The position numbers were made by a program, and so were the translations under genes. A stretch of DNA of 64,000 bases from Echinococcus granulosus (Eukaryota; Platyhelminthes; Cestoda; Cyclophyllidea; Taeniidae): contig NW_020170411.1 of assembly GCF_000524195.1 (NCBI RefSeq), forward strand, positions 787,385 through 851,384, written 5' to 3'. The notes below the pieces were generated by a model that was not told where the DNA came from, did not search any database, and saw nothing but the letters and a program-made list of their open reading frames with translations. Position 1 is the stretch's first letter. Every line of letters begins with the position of its first letter. This document shows, piece after piece, positions 33,301 to 44,300 of the stretch.

Positions 33301-36300
33301 CGTGATTGACGCCTTTTCCTCCCCTAAATAGGAACCCAAGTAGACTGAAAAATTTTCGTGACCTATACGCAATGACACGTTTAAAGTCAATTCCTATTTC
33401 GTCTACGTAATGATGTCACAAAACACTGCGATGAATAGGTACATAGGCATAAATTGGGTGCAACAGAATAAGCTGTCAAAGAGAAAATGTGCTGGAATAA
33501 CATTAAAATAAAGTGCTTGAAACGTTACTTAGACATGTGGGGGACTAATTAGATATAGATATATTTACAATGAGAAACAAATGAGAAAATGACTGCGCCT
33601 CATGAGAATGACATGCTACTTCCCAAACTTCCCCAACGCGACAGTATTGTAAACTCATCTGCATTGAAGCCAACAAATCAGGTTATTTTCGCATTTTAGA
33701 TCCGAAACAGATAATTTTGAATCATATTTGAACCATATTTACGAAGTAATAAAGTGGAATTTTATTGTCAAGGCACAAATCAAGTCTTTTAGCAGGATTT
33801 GTAGTTGAGAAACAGATTGGTTAACTCAAAGGAATGAAAATAGTTTTAGTGACGGTGCCTTTCCATCAGGAAATCTATCTCATTGTACTTTAAATTTTTT
33901 GGCATAATGTCAACAGGATAAAAATTTAACGTCAGTTTTTTTTTAGATCGGGGAAATTGTGCAAATAACTAAGTTATAGTGGAAAAAAAGTAGGTGATAT
34001 TATTAGTTTTGGGGACTTTCACCCAAAAGGTTTGCAGATAAGCTGAAACATCATTGAGGCTAGTGATGGTGGTAGTGGAACTGTTATGCAGGCTATAATC
34101 AAACCAGCAAATTCTTAACAAATAGCACCACAGGTTCATAAAGAAGCAGTGCTTAACAATTCCACTTTGTGTTTAACGAAATAGAAATCAAGAGTGAGGT
34201 AATTAGGGCTAACCTTATCAAAGGCAGGGTGGTTTTCAAACTGTCATCAGATGTCCATACTCCCATTTGGAGTAAATAAAGCTCTTCCTTATTCGGAAAT
34301 ATCATTCTACTCACCTTGAACTTTTCAAGCCTCTCTTGTCCTTCACGTTAGAATATGCGTTCCGAAGGATTTGCCAGTGTGCGGCATTTTGAGAAAACGC
34401 ATCTGCAGGCTAACTTTGATTTGTAAAGACTAACAACGAGCAACAGGGCATCACAACTCTAACACCATGAGGAGGATAGCAATTGCCTACTGATCACCCT
34501 CTGATTGCAAACAGCCCGAACTTGGGACACGAAGTGTGCGGAAAGTTAATGGCTTGTGTACAAACTTCTACAATGATTAATGAGATAGCAAGACAAATTA
34601 GCTCGAAAATAAAAATTATTTGAGTTTCCTCTAGCACTAAAATCTATTTGCGAAGGGCATTCCGGTTGGTCAAAGGAACCAATATCACTTAAGCCAAATT
34701 CGCACTGGCCTAAATATTTGCCTTCCTTAGTAGGTTCCACGATTCTCTAAAAAGGTGTAATTTAAATGTCATTAAGCGGGAAATTTTGCGGGTTCAGTAG
34801 GGTGTAGGAAATATTAATGGGCATAACGCCATAGTCAATGAAGTAAGCGGGCAGACGCAACATTAAACGCGTAGAATGTTTCCCAAATGCATGCTCCAGT
34901 CAGAGTATTTAGACTAGAAAAAGTATCCACAGTACATTAATCATGTTTGATGGCTGTAGACGTTGGAAGGAGACGGGTTGAACAAATTTGTGGGTGTGAG
35001 TGTCGTCTCCCGCGTTAGTCCGCGGTGGTTTCGTGCAGCGTTTTTGAAAATCCCCTTGAAAACAGTCTTCACCGCTTTGCGACACTTCGCACCACGTTAT
35101 TAGGCAGCACAAAACTATTTTGGTGCGTTGGCGAGACGGAAAACTATGTACGCAACATGTGTGTTATCTCATATATGTCAAACTTATGAAAATAGAAACA
35201 TCACACTGTTTAAAATCTAGGCAAGACTATAACGCAAACTTACTTGGCGACGCAGTCGTCAATACGCACCATTGGCGCTGAGTTGTTATCTACATACTTA
35301 TACCTTTGGAATTTAGAAAAATACATAAAAATGTCGAGAAATTTTATAACATTAAACTCATGATTTTGAAAGTACTAGTTAAACTGCAAGGAGAGTAAGT
35401 ACCCACTTGGTTGTCTTCAGCCGAATTCCCAATCTTACCGAGTGATTTAAAACCGTTTTTTAAAAGCTGCAGGCACTGTAAAGAAAGTTATTGCAACTGC
35501 AGTCCCTGAGACGCAGATACTAAAAAGCCTCTAAAACTAGAAGAGAATGCTGTAAAAGTGCAAAATGCGACAAACTTGTTTAGACTTATACCTGCCTTTA
35601 CCTGGCTTCAGCATACTTCTTTGAACGATAAAAATAAACATTTTTATGTATCATTTAAATAATCCTTTCAACGTTCCCTTTTGAATTACCGGTTCTCAAT
35701 TTGCAAGTCGGTTTTATACTGTTCTTTTTATTCTATGCTGATAAAAATTCAATGATGGGTTTCATATACATGCAACTAATTTTCCTCAGAAATTCTTTCT
35801 TCTAATTGTGCATTCCATGCCAAATTGCTAGTCTGTTCGGGTTTATTATGCGCTGTGATGAATTGGCTTATATCGGTCAGATAATAGAGAGCATCTTCAA
35901 ATTAGCGGGAATTGCTTTGGTATCGTGATAAGGGTGTGGTACGGATGCAAAGCATAGAGGACTGCATTAGGCCAGCAGGCGGTTTTTGCACATTGAAGTA
36001 TAGTGACATAAAGACTCCTATAATTTGCAGTCTACCAATGTTTCACACGGATTCCAGAGAAGGGAAATATCTTGTGCTGCTAAATGCACTTCTAACTATT
36101 TTCTCAAAGGTTAAAATGGACAATTTCATTAAAGTGTGAACAGACAGGTAGGAGTCTGTCAAGGGAAAAAAATACATGATGCCAGAACTGTCGATCTGCT
36201 GCAATAACTGAAATTTTCGAAACTCCAAAAGGATCATATCTATACCAATTGGAGTATGGTTTTTTTGCAGTTCAAAATTACACCGAAGAGAAGCAGGCTC

Positions 36301-37690
36301 AAACAACAGATAACAAGACGTATGAAAAACGTGCTTCTCCGTTTTTTGTATTTACAGGGAAAACAGGAAGGCGTGACAAAAATGCATTTTAAAAAAACGC
36401 GGTTATTTACAATTAAGTCACTAAAAATAGCCCTGCTACAATTTGAGTGGAATTTTGCACTCTATAATTTGAAAGAAGAATGAAATTTTGGCATTTTTAG
36501 GATGAATCACTGGTCCAAATCTAGTCTGCAAAAGTTACGCAGCTTTGAAGGGCATTACAGGATTCGAAATATCTAGAATATGAGGGAAAATTTTTGTTGA
36601 AAGTCGCCAGCCATATTTGGGACCCAAATAGCATGGTTGTTGAAACAGACGTATACTGCGATGACGAACTGGCGTGTCAAAAAACCAAATCCCTGGAAAA
36701 AGTCGCCAAGAGTCATGGATACACAAGTCTCTCACGCATCTCGAACAAAATGCCTTATTTTGCATTTCTGGCTAGGTAATTACAAAAGGAACATTATGTA
36801 GGGCAAACCATGGGAACTAATTAACATATGGAGACGGAAGAAATGGAGGTTAGTGATCAGGTTATATGCAATTAATTGCAAAATCTCTCCTCAAGATAAC
36901 TTGAAGGCCTCAGAATGTTTTTATTGCATCTTGATGTAATTTCGACTGCTTAAATGGAGGAGCTCCTGACTTTAAAGGGTAAGAATTACTCAGATCTTGG
37001 TTTTCGCACGAGATTTCCACAATCCTTCGCTAAATAATGTATAAATTTTAATTAATCTGTGTGATTTTTAGGCAAATCAAGCTTTCGCTCCCCTTAACTT
37101 TATAATAAACATGAGATCTCCAAGTGCCGAAATATAATGTAGCATAATGTTCGTAGTCATAAATAAATGTTTTAAGTCTACCTTATTCCATATAAGTTCG
37201 CTCTTCGGGGTTAAATTGAGGTGCAAGATGAAATGCTTAGCTTTGAATTTTAGGGATAGAACGGCCTAAAATGTCAGGAAAATGCTGTCTTCAACCTCTT
37301 GCATATGGTTTTTGTGTCTATAATTTACAGTACAAAAAAATAGACGAATTAAGTATGATGAATTATTCGAGGTTATTTGCAATAGTTACCTATGTGAGGC
37401 ATAAATTGGACAATTTATTTCAGGTTTTTTATTTTTCTATTTATAACTGGAAATCTTTTTAAGTTGTTGAAAAAACATGTGAATTTCTCAGCATTATAAG
37501 CACTGGAAAGCAGGAATTAAGGCGTTTCAATGATTGAACAGATTGGATGAGGAAAATGAGTGCTTTCTACCTAACCAAGCCTGGTTTAGTTGAGTCAAAA
37601 AGGGGGTGGGGATTTTCGTTCTAAAAGTAACGAAGAGAAAACGCAGATCACTCGTGTCTCCAATGTACACAATGAAAAGAAACTGTTAGA
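24377..37690. other. Gene desert between AP-2 and the GPCR
   Basis: About 13 kb of AT-rich sequence with no frame above 140 codons and nothing matching a known family. The open frames at 26749-26949, 29689-30102 (minus) and 28151-28571 (both strands) have no recognisable domain and no convincing splice pattern. The patch at 28150-28580 is richer in GC than its surroundings and may be a fragment of an old repeat or an isolated exon. The AP-2 3' UTR must occupy the start of this region, but I saw no canonical AATAAA close to the stop codon. Confidence 0.5.
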
Positions 37691-37695
37691 CGATG

Positions 37696-37803
37696 ATTGG
37701 TTCAAATTTGCAGGTCATCTGGTTTCGCAAACACTAGTTGTGCTTTAAACCAATCAGTGAAACCTGATGTTTGAATGGCGAAATCAACACAAGCTTAATA
37801 TAA
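37696..37803 (+). promoter_or_regulatory. Candidate GPCR core promoter (CCAAT and TATA-like)
   Basis: An inverted CCAAT (ATTGG, 37696-37700) and a direct CCAATCAG (37750-37757) precede a TATA-like TAATATAAG, with TATAA at 37799-37803. This is 91 bp before the likely start codon at 37894. Order and spacing suit a TATA-containing animal promoter with transcription starting at about 37825-37835 and a leader of roughly 60-70 bases. It is inferred from motifs alone. Confidence 0.45.
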
Positions 37804-37893
37804 GAGTCAATCACCAAGTTCGATCCTTTGTTTCATTTCTCGAATTTATTGTACGCGGAAATAAATAGTGTTGTATGGGACTTATGTTCCATA

Positions 37894-39510
37894 ATGTCTT
37901 CCACTGTCTCTATGCCAGCAATCCAAAATGCCACTAATCAAACTTTGTTGCCTGCCTATTGCAGAAATCCCTACGAATCCGGAATTTTGCATGATCTCGT
38001 CACACATGTCAGTCTCAGCATTGCCATTCTCGGGATACCCGCAAATATTTTGGCTCTCACTGTCCTTAACTATCGAGTCAAAAGCCGGAGTCCTACGCAC
38101 ATTCTCCTTACAGCTCTTGCGATTGAGGACATATTGATAATAATTTTCTACAGTCTCTACTACATTGCCGCGCATTACTATGAAACGTATAATATATTTT
38201 GGCTTAGACATCTGCGCTACATCGACACACCTCTCTTTTACATGGTGAATTGGATTAAAATGATCGAAATCTACACCGTGATCTTCTTAAGCTTGGAGCG
38301 CTATGTTGCTATCAGGTGGCCACTAAAAGCCACTCGGCTCTGCTCAGTGGGGAGGACAAAGAGTGGACTTCGTATAATTGTGGTACTTTCAGGAATTTTT
38401 AAGCTTCCCAACCTTATATTCGACTATCGCATATTGAAGTGGAATACGGAGTGCCAAAGCTATAGACTCGAGCCCGTTTTCAGCGCCGCATCATGGTACG
38501 CCACCTTTAAGCTACTTTACGTCCAGTTGCTTGATCAGGTTTGCTCCTTTGTCATTCCATTAAGTCTTCTTGTCTTTTTAAACTCGGGGCTCATTTTACG
38601 CATTCGTCGCTTCGCCAAACGCCACATTCATGGTCAATGGACTGGAGGCAAGACAGTAAGCTCTAATGCCTCGGTTAACAGCAATGTGTGTTACTCAGAC
38701 GCCTCGCCTTTAAATTGCAATACGCTCTCCTACATTGACCAAATGACAGTTACACGAAACCTGGCATTCCACACATCCTTTCGATTACGGCGCAACCACT
38801 CTGTGAAGCTCTTAAACAACCAAGAAGTGGACTTACCCCAATCAGTGGAAACCCTAAGCCGGACCAACATATCTCCGGACGGGATTGGTACCAGCAGCGT
38901 CGGACCAGAGGCGCGGCAACGAGGCATGAACTCAAGCAACCGCAGCATTCTTCTTACGCTGATTGGTGTAGTCACCATTTTCATAATCTGCGAAACGCCC
39001 ACAACAGTGTGCTTCCTGTTTGAAATGGTGAATCTCATCTATCGTCTTTGCAACGTACATGAAGACGAAACAACCAGTGTAGAAAATTCATTAATTTTTG
39101 TTACCTCTGAACACCTCTCTTACTACGCCTACCCGGCCGCTCTTGTCCTTGTGCTTGTAGGCTGTGCAAGCAACTTTTTTATTTATATTTTGATTGGTAG
39201 ACGGTTTCGGCGAAATTGCAAACAGTTGTTGGTTAATGTGACGCATAAATTATGCTGCTGGACCCGCAGGACAAAGGAGGAGACGGATTCGGGTTTCATA
39301 CACCCTCTCAAACACTTACGCCGAAGCAAAGCTAGAAGGGGTGGACTCTTAGCTCCCCACTTTCGACCAACGTCGATTGAGAGGGATAAAGCTGTGTCGA
39401 GTAACTCACAGAAGAACATTGACTCCGAGGCTATGACGACGGTCACGGCACAGCAAACACAAAATGCAGAAGTGCTAACTAGCACAGGATCCTTGAAGCT
39501 GAAGTTCTAG
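37894..39510 (+). CDS. Class A neuropeptide-type GPCR, FMRFamide-receptor-like, intronless
   Basis: A 538-residue seven-helix receptor of the plasma membrane, predicted to couple peptide binding to G proteins. Start chosen: the first in-frame ATG of the open frame (37894); the frame extends upstream without ATG. N-glycosylation sites NAT (12) and NQT (15) lie in the N-terminal tail. Helices are at about 36-58, 69-91, 113-134, 157-176, 212-235, 351-376 and 412-435. Class A landmarks: N51 (TM1), LAIED with D79 (TM2), ERY at 135-137 ending TM3, P222 (TM5), CETP with P369 (TM6, usually CWxP) and SNFFIY at 426-431 (in place of NPxxY). Intracellular loop 3 is long (about 236-349, Ser/Asn-rich), and the C-tail carries a Cys/Lys/Arg-rich stretch. 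The motif set resembles FMRFamide-type peptide receptors of invertebrates; the ligand cannot be read from sequence. Odd points: the usual TM3 cysteine (position 3.25) is Asp, and TM4 lacks the usual Trp. The coding region has no intron. The GPCR call is very secure, the subfamily moderate. Confidence 0.9.
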   Translation: MSSTVSMPAIQNATNQTLLPAYCRNPYESGILHDLVTHVSLSIAILGIPANILALTVLNYRVKSRSPTHILLTALAIEDILIIIFYSLYYIAAHYYETYNIFWLRHLRYIDTPLFYMVNWIKMIEIYTVIFLSLERYVAIRWPLKATRLCSVGRTKSGLRIIVVLSGIFKLPNLIFDYRILKWNTECQSYRLEPVFSAASWYATFKLLYVQLLDQVCSFVIPLSLLVFLNSGLILRIRRFAKRHIHGQWTGGKTVSSNASVNSNVCYSDASPLNCNTLSYIDQMTVTRNLAFHTSFRLRRNHSVKLLNNQEVDLPQSVETLSRTNISPDGIGTSSVGPEARQRGMNSSNRSILLTLIGVVTIFIICETPTTVCFLFEMVNLIYRLCNVHEDETTSVENSLIFVTSEHLSYYAYPAALVLVLVGCASNFFIYILIGRRFRRNCKQLLVNVTHKLCCWTRRTKEETDSGFIHPLKHLRRSKARRGGLLAPHFRPTSIERDKAVSSNSQKNIDSEAMTTVTAQQTQNAEVLTSTGSLKLKF

Positions 39511-39739
39511 CTGTGGGCAGTCGAAGCAGAATCTGGCCGTACCCCAGAAAGATCTACTGATTTGTACGTTGATGGACTTATATTTATCTTTTCTCTATTC
39601 GTGTGTTTGCAATACACAGGCCAGGAAGTATTGTGCACTGTTTCACTTAAGGTAAAACTTTTTTAATTTATAAAGCTCTGTATAAATATATTCCTGTACT
39701 TCGTTACATAAATGTCCTATATTTGATGCGTATTTGACG

Positions 39740-39745
39740 AATAAA
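39740..39745 (+). terminator. Candidate polyadenylation signal of the GPCR gene
   Basis: A canonical AATAAA lies 230 bp after the GPCR stop codon in AT-rich sequence, a reasonable distance for a 3' UTR. There is no transcript evidence. Confidence 0.45.
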
Positions 39746-41078
39746 AATCTTTAAATAGTGGGCTTTGGAATCAATGTTAATGGGATTGATGGCATTGCAT
39801 GAAATTTATACCATAAGACAAATTGCTTATAAAATGATTTAAGGTTAACAAAACGTAAACACACAGCGCAAACTTGATGAAGAACATCCCAACTTTCCAT
39901 TCAAAAAGAATAACTGCGTAATAGGATTCCTTTTAGCGTTTGTTAAATAGTTGAATGCCCTGTGTTACCCACTTCATACGACTGCAATAGTCTTCACCAA
40001 ATATTATTCATTTGAACCTTTAAAATAGCGCATAAGACTCTGCAATAATGTCTGTTCGCAACTTAAGCAATGCCCTTGGCATTCGTGAGTTGTAGATTTC
40101 TGTGATGTTCAAATTTGGACACATCATCTTCTTCAAAGACCCAAATGAACAAGTCATTTTGCCACTCAAATCATCTAAATGCTTTTACTGGCATTGTGCG
40201 CACTTCAAAAAACCTTACTCCATTCCTTGGTTCTCAAACACAAAACGCCTTCGTTTTGCAATTTTTAGTTGCCTTTCATTTACCAAGTATTCAATGATAA
40301 ACGCTAACTTATTTTTATAATGGACGAATTCAAATATACCCATCTAGTTAATTTAATAGTTGCATTTAGTTAGTGAGATACTTTCGTTCGTTTTTATCCA
40401 GTTAGAAAACCATGCCTTAATGCTAAGCATTAATGATCCGCAAGAGGCCAAACGCAAAATTTCAGCATCAGTTAAGTATGGGGCCGTAGAACTTGAACAC
40501 GAAGAAGTTTACGGAGTGTATCGTAGCCGCATCTTTTGGAGGAATCACTTTCTCAGTAAAGTTTCCATAAAAGCAAACGTAGAATAGAAGCAGTAAAGTA
40601 CTAATGGAAAACGTTTTACAATTGAATTGTGTGTATACTTCACCTCATAAAAACTTAAATGTTGATCCTATGCCTTATTTCAGTTGAATTTTTTTCTCCC
40701 ACTCCAATAAAAAGTGTTGTCTAGTGACAAAATACAACCACCTCATGATGTGTAAACTTTGAGGGGCATTATAAAATTCAACCAAGACGTTTACATAAAG
40801 TGGCCAAAATATTTGTGCTTTTTTAAGGCTCATTCAGCTGTGATGATTCCTTGTAACGTTCAGGGACTTGGAAAGTGCGCTTAATAGCGAGCACGGATAG
40901 ATGGGCGGCATTTTGTCGGTACGACACTCTTTATCGTACCTTTTATTACTAACGCGTTGTTTTGATCTCTCGTTTCAAGAAATTCCTTTTTAACCTGACG
41001 TCTTTGATTTGACCTCTTCTGCTTGATGAATCAAGTCTGACTTGGTTTCCAAGTTGTGGGAACTTCTCATCTAAAGTG
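39746..41078. other. Intergenic sequence up to the assembly gap
   Basis: AT-rich sequence. Short open frames at 40102-40320 and 40360-40587 match nothing I recognise. No repeat or RNA gene was identified before the run of Ns. Confidence 0.5.
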
Positions 41079-41178
41079 NNNNNNNNNNNNNNNNNNNNNN
41101 NNNNNNNNNNNNNNNNNNNNNNNNNNNNNNNNNNNNNNNNNNNNNNNNNNNNNNNNNNNNNNNNNNNNNNNNNNNNNN
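41079..41178. other. Assembly gap of exactly 100 N
   Basis: A run of 100 Ns is the conventional placeholder for a scaffold gap of unknown length. The contig to its right begins with 130 bp (41179-41308) that has no counterpart at the later repeat junction, and then enters the tandem duplication. Confidence 0.99.
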
Positions 41179-41308
41179 TCTAACTACCTGTCCATTTATT
41201 TATCAATCTACCTACATGTTCTTTTATAGTTAATTTTAGGCTTCCTTCCATTTATTTTGTTGCTTTGTTTATAATTTATATGGAATGAGTGCCCGCATAA
41301 TAAATAAA

Positions 41309-44300
41309 TAGAGGGAGTTTTATTACATAATGTTTAGTCACTTTTGAAATCAGTTCACTCAACGAAGGTAGCATGCAAATACTTCTTGAAAGAAACAAAA
41401 AATATTCATGATGTCTGGATAAAGTTACCAATGTCGTTTTTCTCCGAATGGCATGCAAAATATTACAAAGGCGAAGAAGTTTCTAATTATACTGCAAAAA
41501 AACCTTTGTACTATAATCATTGTCAAATTTCAAATCTAACAATTTTTCCCTTCCGATTAATTAATTTTGATCGTTTGCATTATGCATATTAATTAAACTT
41601 GGAAAACATTTAAGACGCAATACCCAAGGAATGAGCGAAGTGCCATGAGAGTGGTGTCAGTTATTCAAATAAATGCAATTTGGTAGTTGTGCCGAGCTAT
41701 AATAGAATTGTTGTGGCCAAAGCTCACTATAAATCGGTTATTACGCAACCAAAAGGATAGCGAAGATGCGCGATAAATAAGCGAGTAAAAGGTGTTTGGT
41801 AGGTTTAGTAGATAGCTGTCGCCAAATGCAAAAATTATCGGGAAGTTTCCACCTCTGTACGCAAAATATTTCGCCACAGAAAGAGTGCTTTAGGCAACTT
41901 TAAGTGTACTTAATCAAATTCATATAAACTCGTTTTGGAAGGAGAAGAAGGTGTGTGCAGAAGGATGGATGCACGTGTATGAATTGTAGCATAACGACGC
42001 CTGTGTCACATTACACCGCTTCCGCAATTCTGGCTCTGCTTGCCATTCTTCGAATGGCTCACCGTTCAAATGGCACAGCTTTAAGGTTTCCTGTCAATAC
42101 AATGACCTAACAGATCAAGAATTGTGTGATGTTTTTTTATAAAAATGAGAGTGAAAGGTTATGAGGTTCTTTAGAAACGTGTTTACAAGAAAAAGTTAAA
42201 AAAGAAGGTCAGTAAATACGTTCCATTTGTTTATTTTAACTGACATGGGCTATAACATCAACGCCTCAAAGAAGTTGTGGTTTGTATGCAAAACTTGCGG
42301 AAGACTTCTTCCAAAACTTTCCTTAAGCATGACCATATTTGTGTGTTTAAAGACTGTTGTAAAGATGCATCTGAATTTTGTGCATCATTTGTAGTCATTT
42401 GCTTTGCAGGAGGAAAGGGAGAGTTAACCTAGCTAAGGCCACAAATAATAGTTCGACCATAATTTGGACAGTAGGTTTAGCTTAATAATTGTTCCAACAA
42501 CTTGATGGTTGCCTTTTTCCATTTGAAAACACATTTTTTAGCCAAAGATGAGCGATATGCAAATGAATCAGCCACGGCCCACTACCTAGGATCAGCAGTC
42601 TGAGCCATGTTTGACACATTGTAAAAAATTGTAAATATGGTGTAATTAGTAATTTACGTTTATTTGCATGTCGACTGTAGCAAGTAGATACAAGTTAATA
42701 CTACCCATTAACCCATCGCCAAGTCGGGTATGTCAAAAGTTATCCAGTACAAATTCTGACTGTGTTGAGCAAATAGCACAATAATCTATTTTTAAAATTT
42801 GTGAAACAAAAAAGTTTTCAGGCTCATCATAATCCAAATTTTTAAAATTGTCGCTTTGCCAGCACGTTCGGCCCATATACCACCTATATTTAACGTCCTG
42901 TTGAATCGGCTAATGCTTCTCGTTCTGCCACAAATAGATTCGCAAAAAAACTTTGTATTTAGATAAAAAGAGACCTTTGCCCATCCTGCTGCGGCATTTG
43001 AGTCTTGCAGTTCATTGCTGCACACTTCACTCCTGCTTGCAGCACGAGTTTTGAAAAACTAGTTTTAAAATGATTCATATGTTGGGAAGTTTTACCGAAG
43101 CCCCAAAATTAGGTCCTGTACGACTATCTGGAGCAAACAAAACTACTTACTTTTGAAAAATTATAATTTTTAAGAGCGCACAATTAGTAAAGGCGTACTG
43201 ACAACGATAGTTTTATCACTATGTGCCTGTGAACAATTGAAAGCCACGTTGAAGATACGAAAATGCCCACTGGAACGCGAGTAATTACGTGGTAGCAGTG
43301 ACTTTGTATTATGGGCTGTGATTGAGCACACTCCCATCGGGAAGCCACGTCGGGCCTCTCAAGCATCGGAGCACCCTTTTTTATCGAGGAGCGCCGTGTA
43401 TGGACAGTACAAATTCTTGGATGGAATGCAGTTGTGAGTAGTTCTTCTGCAATACATTAGATTGAATTTCCTATCGCACTTGGAGTCCAGTCATTTAACG
43501 GATCTGTAGCTGGATGCAATGTATCCTTAGCTGATGAACGTCTACTTTTGAATTAATAGATAATGTGCTGTCAACACTTCTTGATCTTGCGCGCACTTGT
43601 CATCCTTTACCATCAATACATCTTCAAAACAAGCGAGTTAAATCCGTAAATGAAGTGGCATCTATTTCCATGAAAAAAAATTAGGATGCAAACTACATAA
43701 TAAAACAAAGCGTTATGAGCACTTAGTTCAAAATTTTTACGGTTTAATAAAGGGAGTTTAATCATAGGTGCGTTCAGATGTTTAGTCTTTAAAAATTGGT
43801 ATTTTGAATTACTGTGAACAGGATTAACCCTTATTTTCGTTGCGTGGACATGGCACAGCAGAATTATTTTATTCAGAAATGCTTGCAGTTATAAAATAAG
43901 TCGATTTCTAAACCTAGTGAATTCCAGAGGCTGCGGGCTCTAGTCCCCTCAATTGCCTTTCGTTGTATTTTAAAAGCAGCGGAGCATCCCCTTCTCATTT
44001 AAACCGACTTTGATAAAATTGTTCTTTTATCTTTCCATTCTCCTACCCTTGTAAGGATAAATGTCCACACAGCTTTGCATTCGCCTAATAATTAAAGCCC
44101 GTAGAAAAATCATGTTTTGTTCCACAGTTACCTATTCCCATAGAATTTCACTATTTACTGTTAAATTTAGAAATGAACCATACGTATCCCGCTAGACAGC
44201 AATTTGCATGAAGCATAGTCCATGAGATTTTGACTGAGAGCATATCTCTCCATTAATTCTGCTCAATGTGCATCTCTTTTTTCATTGTAAAAGGTGTTCA

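Noticed and set aside
41344..41592. An 82-residue plus-strand frame at the start of each repeat copy (also 52690-52938)
   Set aside because: It starts with TTG, has no family match, and a minus-strand frame overlaps it; duplication alone makes it look conserved.
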